DNA of 9,023 nt from Gemmatimonadota bacterium (GTDB lineage Bacteria > Latescibacterota > UBA2968 > UBA8231): NCBI GenBank assembly GCA_009845645.1, contig VXZF01000292.1, forward strand, positions 1 to 9,023, in the 5' to 3' direction. Positions within the stretch are counted from its first letter, which is position 1. Each line of letters starts with the position of its first letter. A model generated the notes under the pieces. That model was not told the origin of the DNA, made no database searches, and saw only the letters and a program-made list of their open reading frames with translations. This document shows, in pieces, positions 1 to 7,300 of the stretch. The position numbers were made by a program, and so were the translations under genes.

Positions 1-929
1 CTACCAGCCACCAAGCCGCTGCGTTGCTGCGCGCCCCAGCCAGTAGGGCACCCCAAGTGATCACTTCTGCTGGTATCCCTACCCCTAAAAAGCTCAATCC
101 CGACTCGGCGAGTATGGCACCTGCGACCCCGAAGGCCGCCGGGATCAGGATCGGGCCGATGGCATTGGGCAGGATGTGGCGGAACATGATCCGCCCGTTT
201 GAGTATCCGAGACTGCGCGCGGCGGCCACGTAATCGTAGCTGCGCACCTGTAAAAACTGCGAGCGCGTCAAGCGGGCGATACCGACCCAACTCGTAAGGC
301 CGATAATGATCATGACGAAGAACAGGCTCGGCGGAAAAAAATGCCGCGCCCGTCAATATCAAAAAGAAGCTAGGGATCGCGGCCCACAGCTCAAAAAGGC
401 GCGAGAGTGCCAAGTCGATCCAGCCTCCGAAGTAACCAGCCAACGCCCCTAAGACCAAGCCAATGGCCAGCGATATGCCCACGGCCACTAGGCCGATGGT
501 CAAAGCGTAGCGCGTACCGTGGATCAGCCCCGAGAGCACGTCGCGGCCCAAGCGATCCGTGCCCAGCCAGTGCTCGATTCCCGGGGGCTGGTACTTCTCC
601 CGCAAACGGACTTCACCTGGGGCATAAGGCACCGGCGGGAAGATGGCTTCCTCTAGCTTGAGCTTTTTGAAGTTGCGTCGGCGCTTCAATTCCGCTGGCC
701 AGTCAGCTATTCCCAAATAGACTGCGTATTGGCGAAAAGCCGGAAAGTAGGTCTCGCCCTTGTACTTCATGTAATACGGCTTGTCGCCAGCCAGCAAGTC
801 GGCGCTTAAGGCCACAATTCCCAGCAAGACGATGCCCAAGAGACTGAGCAGTGCAGGTCTGTTTTTCTTAAACTGCCTCCAGACGACCTGTCCGTAGGAC
901 TGCCCTTGTGCAACGACCTCCGCGCTCAT
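1..929 (-). CDS. Peptide ABC transporter inner-membrane permease, DppC/YejE-like; frameshifted, 3' end outside window
   Basis: Second permease of a peptide/oligopeptide-type ABC importer; such proteins pair with a DppB-type partner to form the inner-membrane channel. The ATG at 929 follows the TAG of the upstream permease with no spacer, suggesting translational coupling. Reading from there gives an N-terminal segment, TM1 (about residues 26-47), and a periplasmic stretch with KPYYMKYKGETYFPAF (50-65), which resembles YejE. Next come the family motif HWLGTDRLGRDVLSGLIHG (120-138) and further membrane helices up to residue 198. There the frame breaks at a T7 tract. In the frame obtained by dropping one T, the family sequence resumes at once with PPSLFFVMIIIGLTSWVGIA, then the EAA-type loop SYDYVAAARSLGYSNGRIMF and RHILPNAIGP, and runs to the window edge. 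That totals about 309 residues, so perhaps 25-40 are missing. The unshifted frame also stays open to the edge. It could be a pseudogene, a sequencing error or recoding; family membership is secure. Confidence 0.88.
   Translation of the reverse strand, partial: MSAEVVAQGQSYGQVVWRQFKKNRPALLSLLGIVLLGIVALSADLLAGDKPYYMKYKGETYFPAFRQYAVYLGIADWPAELKRRRNFKKLKLEEAIFPPVPYAPGEVRLREKYQPPGIEHWLGTDRLGRDVLSGLIHGTRYALTIGLVAVGISLAIGLVLGALAGYFGGWIDLALSRLFELWAAIPSFFLILTGAAFFSAEPVLRHDHYRPYELGRYRPLDALAVFTGAQLRLRGRRAQSRILKRADHVPPHPAQCHRPDPDPGGLRGRRCHTRRVGIELFRGRDTSRSDHLGCPTGWGAQQRSGLVAG
335..341 (-). other. Homopolymer T7 (plus-strand A7) at the frameshift in the second permease
   Basis: On the coding strand the codons GCG GCA TTT TTT are followed by a seventh T and then CCGCCGAGC. 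With six T's the protein would read AAFFPPSLFF, which fits the DppC-type pattern. With seven it reads AAFFSAEPVL and loses all similarity. A single-base length change in this run is the simplest explanation for the broken frame. Whether the change is real in the genome, an assembly error, or tolerated through slippage cannot be decided from the sequence. Confidence 0.85.
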
Positions 930-2225
930 CTACACACTCGCAAAGTCGATGCGCGGGTCCGCGACCTTGAGCAAAATATCCGCCACCAAGATCCCCGCCA
1001 AGGATAGGGCCGAACCAATGGTAAAGAGTGCCATAGCCACAGGGTAATCGCGCACGATGACCGACTGAAAAGCCAAAAAGCCCATGCCCGGAATGGTGAA
1101 GATCGTCTCGATGAATACCGAACCCGCAATCATTCCCGGCAGCAACCCCGCCAGCAGCGTTACAATGGGAATCAGGGAATTGCGCAGCACGTGACGCAGC
1201 ACTACCACTCGGTAGCGCAACCCCTTGGCTTGGGCGGTGCGCACGTAGTCCAGCCGCAAATTCTCCAGCATACTAGTGCGCATATAGCGCGAGATGCCAG
1301 CGAAGCTGGCGTAGGTCGAAGCTAATATCGGCAAAACCATGTGGTGGGCGTGGTCGGTCAGCAGCCGCCAGAATCCCCAGTCTTCCCCAGCTTCTAGGGA
1401 TTGGATGCCTGAGGCTGGAAACCAGTGGAAAAATTCCTTGTTGCAGAAAAACAAGATCAACAGCATCCCGACCCAAAAAGAAGGCATCGACCACAGCATG
1501 AAGGTCCCGGTGGTAACCAAGCGATCAATAATAGTATTTTGCTTGACCGCTATCACGATGCCCAGCGGCACGCCGATTAGATAGGCAAAGACTAAGCTGA
1601 TGAGGTTGATTTCCAGCGTGATAGGCAGCCGGTCGAAGATGTGGTCGATGACTGGTTCCTGATCTTTGAAGGAGCGCCCCAAATTCAGCGTCACCAAACG
1701 CCACCCACCCACCTGCACCAGTTCCAAGCCGGACCCGCCATACGCGTAGTTTTGGGTTGGCGAGAAAAGGCGGCTCTGCCAGAAAGGCGACTCGACTAGC
1801 TCGTCAACGCGCTCGGGGCGCAGGTGGCGAAAATGCGCTAAGAACCGCGCCTTGCGCTCCTCGCCCTCAAGCGCGGCCAACTCGACCCGCTCTGCGTCTG
1901 CCAACTCGTCGAGTACAGCGTCGGCCAACAAGGCCCCGCGGTCAAATGCGCCCAAGTCCTCCACGCGCAAGACCAAATTGGAAAGCCAGTGCAAATACTG
2001 GATATGTAGCGGTTGGTCCAGCCCAAGTTGACGGCGCAAATCCCGGCGCGTTTTCTCCATGTCCGTCTGCTGGTCGGTGGAGATCCCCTCGCCACCAGCG
2101 GCCCCGCCCAAGAACAGATCAACCGGGTCGCCGGGTGCCAAACGCATAATCAGGAAGGTCAGTAGGGTGATGCCGAGGAGGGTTGGGATGGCCAGCAGAA
2201 TGCGCTGGATGGTGTACTGCAGCAT
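930..2225 (-). CDS. Peptide ABC transporter inner-membrane permease, DppB/YejB-like, with extended periplasmic loop
   Basis: First permease of a DppB/OppB-type importer (431 residues; usual members are about 305-365). TM1 lies at about residues 7-27, followed by the hallmark RLAPGDPVD (28-36). LGLDQPLHIQYLHWL (67-81) is the typical start of the periplasmic loop, and NLGRSFKDQEPVIDHIFDRLPITLE (181-205) its typical end. Between them sits an atypical insertion of about 90 residues. Further membrane segments follow near 206-227, 238-261, 295-312, 352-375 and 395-418. The EAA loop is DYVRTAQAKGLRYRVVVLRH (326-345), and the C-terminus VADPRIDF is characteristic. The ATG at 2225 is 18 bases after the TPR gene's stop and has no clear Shine-Dalgarno site. 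The start is still right, because MLQYTIQRILLAIPTLLG matches the family N-terminus. Translation probably depends on coupling. The substrate is not readable from the sequence; YejB-like features suggest peptides. Confidence 0.95.
   Translation of the reverse strand: MLQYTIQRILLAIPTLLGITLLTFLIMRLAPGDPVDLFLGGAAGGEGISTDQQTDMEKTRRDLRRQLGLDQPLHIQYLHWLSNLVLRVEDLGAFDRGALLADAVLDELADAERVELAALEGEERKARFLAHFRHLRPERVDELVESPFWQSRLFSPTQNYAYGGSGLELVQVGGWRLVTLNLGRSFKDQEPVIDHIFDRLPITLEINLISLVFAYLIGVPLGIVIAVKQNTIIDRLVTTGTFMLWSMPSFWVGMLLILFFCNKEFFHWFPASGIQSLEAGEDWGFWRLLTDHAHHMVLPILASTYASFAGISRYMRTSMLENLRLDYVRTAQAKGLRYRVVVLRHVLRNSLIPIVTLLAGLLPGMIAGSVFIETIFTIPGMGFLAFQSVIVRDYPVAMALFTIGSALSLAGILVADILLKVADPRIDFASV
1695..1964 (-). 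other. Insertion of about 90 residues in periplasmic loop 1 of the DppB-like permease
   Basis: This covers roughly residues 88-177 of the permease. The first half is strongly charged and probably helical (for example DAVLDELADAERVELAALEG at 102-121). The second half is richer in aromatic residues and glycine (SPFWQSRLFSPTQNYAYGG at 146-164). It separates two conserved family blocks that are normally only a few residues apart. The boundaries are my estimate from family patterns. I do not recognise the inserted segment. Confidence 0.7.
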
Positions 2226-2243
2226 GGTGGGAGCGCGGACGCT

Positions 2244-3248
2244 TTACTCTTCTAGTTCCTCGGCCCGCGCAAACGCCGCCTCGCTCTTCTCAATCAATTC
2301 CTTATGGGCGTAAACCGTCCCCAAGTGCATCCACACCAACGCATTGTCTGGCATTTGTTCGGCGAGTTGCTCCAAGAGTGGCAACGCGCCATCCATGTCC
2401 TCTGTGGCTAAGTGGACCATGGCGAGATTGTAGCGCGCATCCCCGTCGTCGGGTTCGAGCTGTAGGACCTGCTCATAGGCCCGCTTAGCTGCGGTGTACT
2501 TTTCTTGCTGCCAGTAGAGGTTGCCCAAGTTGAAATGGGGCCTGAAATCATCGGGGTTCAGCTCTATGACCTTGCGATAATTGGCCTCGGCTCCCTCGTA
2601 GTTCTCGGCTTGGGCTTGGGCGATGGCGAGATTGGTCAGGCCATTGAGGTTTTCAGGATTGATCTTGACCACCTGTGACAAGGCGCGGATAGCCTCATCG
2701 AGGTTGCCATTTTCCAAGTAGAGCGATCCCAGGCTGAAAAAGGTGCCCTCGTCTTCCGGATCCGCCGACGCGATCTTCTGGTAGGTGGCAATGGCCGCAT
2801 CCGTGCTGTCGATCTGGTAATAGACGTACGCGAGGTTGCGCCAAGCATCGAGCGCGCTTTCGTCGATGATGGTAGCGTTGTGAAACGAGTGCCGCGCCAT
2901 GACGTAACTGGGAGCCTCGCCTTGGGCGTGGACAACGCCGGCATTGTACTCTCGCGCCCAAAAATGGCGGCGCGTTTGTTCAACCTCACTTTGAAACTTG
3001 GGATTGCGCTCGGCGTGCGCTAGATGCTCGGCCATCTCGCCATAGCGGCCCTCTTTGCCTAAGAGCTTGCCCATGAGTAGGTGAGCCTCGCTATTTTCTG
3101 GCTCGGTCTGCAAGACTAGGGCGAGTTGTTTTTTGGCCTCTTGCGGCTGCTCCTGCTTGATATAGAGCTTGGCCGCAGTCATGGTCGAACTCTGACACCC
3201 CAATTCGGCGACGGCGGCGAGCACCGCCAGCCAGCCCACGCACTTCAT
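2244..3248 (-). CDS. TPR-repeat protein, probable lipoprotein
   Basis: A 334-residue protein made almost wholly of tetratricopeptide repeats, which are helical protein-protein interaction modules. The start is taken at the ATG at 3248. It has AGGGGA six bases upstream and opens directly into a secretion signal (MKCVGWLAVLAAVAELGC). A GTG at 3281 would lie inside the upstream terminator hairpin and is rejected. Cys18 is the probable lipidation site, but position -3 is Glu, so the lipobox is not canonical. About eight or nine TPR units run from residue 20 to the end. The clearest are 133-166, 167-200 (SLYLENGNLDEAIRAL), 201-234 (NYEGAEANYRKVIELNPDD), 235-268 (KYTAAKRAYEQVLQLEPDD) and 269-302. 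The gene is followed 18 bases later by the DppB-like permease, so it probably shares that transcript. Its specific role is unknown; a scaffold or assembly factor in the periplasm or on a membrane is the most that can be inferred. Confidence 0.92.
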   Translation of the reverse strand: MKCVGWLAVLAAVAELGCQSSTMTAAKLYIKQEQPQEAKKQLALVLQTEPENSEAHLLMGKLLGKEGRYGEMAEHLAHAERNPKFQSEVEQTRRHFWAREYNAGVVHAQGEAPSYVMARHSFHNATIIDESALDAWRNLAYVYYQIDSTDAAIATYQKIASADPEDEGTFFSLGSLYLENGNLDEAIRALSQVVKINPENLNGLTNLAIAQAQAENYEGAEANYRKVIELNPDDFRPHFNLGNLYWQQEKYTAAKRAYEQVLQLEPDDGDARYNLAMVHLATEDMDGALPLLEQLAEQMPDNALVWMHLGTVYAHKELIEKSEAAFARAEELEE

Positions 3249-3254
3249 TGGCAA

Positions 3255-3260
3255 TCCCCT
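3255..3260 (-). promoter_or_regulatory. Ribosome binding site of the TPR lipoprotein gene
   Basis: The coding strand reads AGGGGA, six bases before the ATG at 3248. It decides the start in favour of 3248 over the GTG at 3281. It lies only two bases downstream of the terminator's T-tract. Confidence 0.75.
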
Positions 3261-3262
3261 AT

Positions 3263-3297
3263 AAAAAATTGCGCGGCGCACAGAACGTGCGCCGCGC
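3263..3297 (-). terminator. Intrinsic (Rho-independent) terminator after the PorV-family gene
   Basis: On the minus strand GCGCGGCGCAC (3297-3287) and GTGCGCCGCGC (3281-3271) are perfect 11-base complements around a five-base loop GTTCT. The hairpin is followed by AA and six T's (3268-3263). A GC-rich stem followed by a U-tract is the classic intrinsic terminator layout. It begins 12 bases after the PorV-family stop codon. There is no T-tract on the other side, so it works for minus-strand transcription only. Confidence 0.9.
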
Positions 3298-3308
3298 CAC
3301 GGTCGAAT

Positions 3309-4331
3309 TTAGAACCCGAACTGAAAAGTAAAGGTATTAAGCGCGTCAAAATACTCGACCGTAGTGTATGCGTAATCAACGCGCAAATCTTTGATCGTCC
3401 CGGCATCCAGATTCAGACCAAAGCCGAAGCTGGTGCCGTAGATGTAGTCGTCATCCGAGTTGGGCGCGTAGTCAAAACCAGCGCGCAAGGCAAAGAAACT
3501 GCTCAACACATATTCAGCACCCAACCGGTACTGATCGTAGGCAAAATTGTTGTGCCGGAAGACCGAGGACAGATTGAGCGCGTCCATATAGCGATAGCTC
3601 AGACCGAGCTCAAACGTTGAGGGCAAGTCAGCGGAACTGGCCTCCACATTGTAATCGGACGGTCCGCGACGCAACCCGTCAATCTGGCCGCGACGCAACA
3701 AGCCGGAACCGCCAAACTGCATCCGCGTGCCGATGTGTTTGAGCGCCACCCCCAAGTCCAAGCCGGCAATCCCGCCTAGATTGGCGTATTGCAGACCGGC
3801 GCTAAACGAGGCCGCAGTGGCCTCGACGCGCTGGATGCGGTTGACGACATAATGGCTGGTAAACCCGACGGCGATGCGATCAGTCAGTTCCTTCGCAAAG
3901 GTCAGGCCCACCGTGAAGAAGGTCGGTGAAAAGGTCGCGCCGGTGCCGTCTGGATTGGCCTCAGTCGTCACCGGGATTTGGCCAAAATCCAGCGCCTTGA
4001 TGTTGAAGGCCAGCGAGCCGAGGCTCTTGAAGTTGGCACCGGTAGCCAGATAGTTGATGCGAGTATCCGCCAGATAGGACATCGTCGAGAACATGATGCC
4101 CGCATTGGATTCGGACTTGGACAGACCCGCCGGGTTCCAGTGCAAAGCCTCCAGACCGGAACTAGTGGCGATTGAGGCACCGCCCAAGGCCATGTCGCGC
4201 GCGCCAACCGGAATCAGCAGTTCCGGGGCCGCGGCCGTACCAGCGCGATCATAGCCGTCGGCAAAGGCCGTAGCCGAGGCAAAAACCAGCGCCAGCAGGA
4301 TCGTCGAGATGCGAAAGCTGTGTCGAAGCAT
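3309..4331 (-). CDS. PorV/PorQ-family outer-membrane beta-barrel protein
   Basis: A 340-residue exported barrel of the PorV/PorQ (UPF0164-like, FadL-related) group. In Bacteroidetes, PorV carries type IX secretion cargo at the outer membrane. Many related proteins in other phyla have no known function. The signal peptide is residues 1-24, with likely cleavage at AFA|D. The family N-terminal block follows: GTAAAPELLIPVGARDMALG (31-50), GGASIATSSGLEALHWNPAG (50-69) with the diagnostic NPAG, then alternating beta strands. The chain ends in FTFQFGF, a terminal-Phe signal typical of outer-membrane barrels. The start at 4331 is supported by AGGAGG seven bases upstream. It lies 39 bases after the large secreted protein, with no terminator between, and has a strong terminator just after its stop. 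The neighbour's sorting-like C-terminal domain makes a cargo-handling role attractive but unproven. Confidence 0.93.
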   Translation of the reverse strand: MLRHSFRISTILLALVFASATAFADGYDRAGTAAAPELLIPVGARDMALGGASIATSSGLEALHWNPAGLSKSESNAGIMFSTMSYLADTRINYLATGANFKSLGSLAFNIKALDFGQIPVTTEANPDGTGATFSPTFFTVGLTFAKELTDRIAVGFTSHYVVNRIQRVEATAASFSAGLQYANLGGIAGLDLGVALKHIGTRMQFGGSGLLRRGQIDGLRRGPSDYNVEASSADLPSTFELGLSYRYMDALNLSSVFRHNNFAYDQYRLGAEYVLSSFFALRAGFDYAPNSDDDYIYGTSFGFGLNLDAGTIKDLRVDYAYTTVEYFDALNTFTFQFGF

Positions 4332-4338
4332 GGAATGG

Positions 4339-4344
4339 CCTCCT
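4339..4344 (-). promoter_or_regulatory. Consensus Shine-Dalgarno site of the PorV-family gene
   Basis: The coding strand reads AGGAGG, seven bases before the ATG at 4331. This is the best ribosome binding site in the window. It lies in the 39-base spacer after the secreted-protein gene, where I see no promoter and no hairpin. Confidence 0.8.
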
Positions 4345-4370
4345 ATTTCTCTCTTTGATATCCCGTGTAC

Positions 4371-7300
4371 CTAGAAGTTCTCCAGGAACTGCTGCTCTTG
4401 GATGATAGCCAGCTTGAGGATCCGATTTTTGCCGTGATCCGGCAGCTCGATATGGGCGATGTACATGCCGCTGGCCACCGGCAGTGCATTGTGGTTTTGC
4501 AAATCCCAGCGCGTGAACTGCGATGGGTCGTTTTTCTCGATCATGCGCACCAGCGTGCCACTCATGTCGAAGATGCGAATATTCGCCTTGGACGGCAGAT
4601 GGCTGAAGGTCACGAAGTGGCTGTAACGGCTGGTCTCTGCTGCGTTGACGCCGAGATAGGGATTGGGAAAAACGTTGATCTTCTCGATGTCTTCGGCTAG
4701 ATAGCCGTCGTTACTTTCCGACCCCGGGACCGTAAATGAGAAACGGTCGGCGGAGGTGTTGACGTGGTTGGCGACCAGCAGGAACGAATCGCCGTCCGAC
4801 GGGAAGTCCTCCTCGCGGCGGCGCTCGGAAAAGATGATCCACATGAAGGGCAGGTATTCTTCTCCTTCTGTCCCATCATAGATCAAACCGTTGTTCAGCA
4901 AGATGTCGCTGTTCTCTCCTTGGTTGGGGTCTGTGTAATCCAAGTCAAAGATGAACAGCCACTCGCGTGGACCTGAACCGGCGACATTGCTCGCCACAGT
5001 GTACCAAGGTGGACCATAGACGCCGTTGACCAAGCCGCCGGGCTGGTTGTTTTCGAGGAAGGCCACTTCCAAGCGGCGCGGCGGATCACTCTCAATGTCC
5101 CAAGCCGAAAGCGCAATCTGATTGCGCTCCTGATAGACATAGACGCCCGGGCCTTCGGTGTTGATAATGTACTTGCCGAAGTCCCAAGGATTCTGCGTTG
5201 TAGTCAGGTCTCCGGGTACTGGCGGCTCCCCTCCAGCACCGCGCAGGTAGCGATAGGCCCACGTCACGTTCTCGTTGTTGGGGTCCACCGGCTTGTACTG
5301 GTCTTCGCCATCCTCTTCAATGACGTCGGTGAAGCGCAACTCCACCGTGCGCAGCCGGTCCGGCGTCACCGTCGTCGGCGCGAACCACTGATGATTGGGA
5401 TCGCCGGTCATTGCGCCTTGGAAGCCTTCGGCACCCCAGGCGTAGGAACCGCCAGCCCAAGTGAACCAGCGCGTGTCGCTGGCGTGATCAACGGCTTGGG
5501 CGAAGTCGGCGGCGTTGATCTGGCCATCGCCCGTCAAGTCGGCCGCCTCGGGCGAAGCCTTCCAAGCCTCAAATGGCATCGCCGGACCTGCCCAACTCTT
5601 CATGCCAGAGGGCGGCCCAGCGACGGAGACCTCAATGCCGGCGGAACCGACGTAGAAGGCCGTGCCAGCTTGGTCGGTCTGGCTTTCCAACAGCGTCTGA
5701 CCGCTGGTCTTGTCAACCAGATTCCAGACCGTGTTGCCGTCGACGTCGGCGTCGTATTCGACCGCGTAATCGTTCCCGGTGGTCATCGTCGGATTGACCA
5801 CAGAGACCGAGACTGTTCCATCGCTGGCACCGGCGGTGTGCTGGGCGCTAATCACGTCCCCAGGCTCGCTCAGATAGCGAGTGCCCGGCGGCGGCTCCTG
5901 CGGCACGCAGATCAAGTTCTGCGGCGCGCTCTCCAGCGTGGTAGTAGCGGCCCCTTCGGCCGTAGCGCGGTTGTAAGCCGTCACCGCAAAGTAGTACCGC
6001 TGGCCGTTGACCAGCGGACCGCTACGGACGTGGTCTTGGGTAATCTTGATATTGCGCTTGACTCCGAAGTCGGTGCCGATCTGCAAGGGCACATCGAGCA
6101 CCACGCCGGACTCTTCGTCGAGGGCAATGCCGAGGATCGTGGTAACGCCGTTTTCGATGTCGAAGGTCGCCACCTTGACGCCCTGCGAAAGCGTGGCTTC
6201 GGCCGAGGGCAACTGGTAGAGGTTGTAGCCTTCGAACTCGAAGCCAGCCGAACCCTCGCCTTCGGTGGCCTGAATCGAATCATCGTCCCAGCCCCAATCC
6301 AAGATGATCGTCTCGTCGAGCTCGACTATGCGGACATTGGGCTGGACCGGCGGCTTGGGCACCTGAAAGAAGCCGTTGTAGGCGTCCTGTACGAACTGGT
6401 CGGTGAATTTCAGCTTGGAGACGCTGCGAAGGCGGTCGGTAGAAATGCCGCCTAACAGCGCAACCACCACTTCCTGAGTGTCGCCCAATGCCATCTCAAA
6501 AGGCCCGGTGGCCAACACGATGCGCCGGTCGCCAGCCGGCAGCGGTACGCCGTCGTTCCAGCCGGTGGCTCTGGTTGGGTCGCCGTCGAGCGTGAATTCG
6601 GTGTCGGCATTGGTCAGCGGATTGGTGTAGGGCACGGGGTTTGCAACATCGTCCTGCGGCTGGAAACCGCGTAGCAGATTGTACCACTGCTGAGTGCCCA
6701 CGTATTCGCCTAGTTCTGGATCGGATATCGCGCTGCCGGCGGCAAAGTACACGAAGGCCGTCATTGGCAAGTTCTTGTAGCCGGGACGCAACCCCTCGTT
6801 GAAGATGGCCACCGAACTCTCGTCGAGCAGTTGGTTTCCATCTTCGTCAACGGCGATGTTGCCCTCTGCATCTAGCTGGTAAACCGGTACGATCGGGCCT
6901 TGCAAAAAGTCGTACCCAACAGCCGGCGGGGCCAAGCCGAAGGGGACGTAGCCAGGATCGTCGTCAATCGAGTTGTACACATAACCCAAGCTCAGGCCGA
7001 CATCGGCACCGGCAAAGTCGTCGCCGTAGTCGCCCAAATCTGGATCGGACCACTGGGCGAAATACATGTCCTCGATCACGGCATCGTCCGCGGCCTCTGC
7101 GGTGCCCTTGTAGATGACCTTGAACTTTTTGAAGATCACGTCTCCCAAGGCGTCGGTGCGCGCATAGCCCCAGAGCGTGACTTGGGTCTCCAAGCCGATG
7201 GGCAGAGAGCCGTAGAGATTGGTTGTGGCCCCCTGATCCAGATCGTTGATAGCAAACCAAATCACCTGGTCTGCGTTGGCCAACCCCGGCTCGTCAATCG

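Noticed and set aside
3249..3281. Upstream GTG start for the TPR gene
   Set aside because: It would place 11 extra residues ahead of the signal sequence, with its start codon inside the terminator hairpin. The ATG at 3248 has a good ribosome binding site and gives a proper secretion signal.
3664..3699. Two copies of CCGCGACGCAAC (3664-3675 and 3688-3699) inside the PorV-family gene
   Set aside because: The copies are in frame and encode similar residues (LRRG-like) in a barrel loop. They are short, with no further copies seen, so probably a local coincidence or small internal duplication, not a functional repeat.
4332..4370. Possible promoter between the secreted-protein gene and the PorV-family gene
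   Set aside because: The 39-base spacer contains a strong Shine-Dalgarno site but no convincing -35/-10 pair. Cotranscription is simpler.
5391..6455. Long open frame (354 codons) on the plus strand opposite the large secreted protein
   Set aside because: It lies wholly antisense to a well-supported gene with signal peptide and domains. Its translation is arginine/glycine-rich without recognisable motifs, as expected for the reverse of a GC-rich coding frame.
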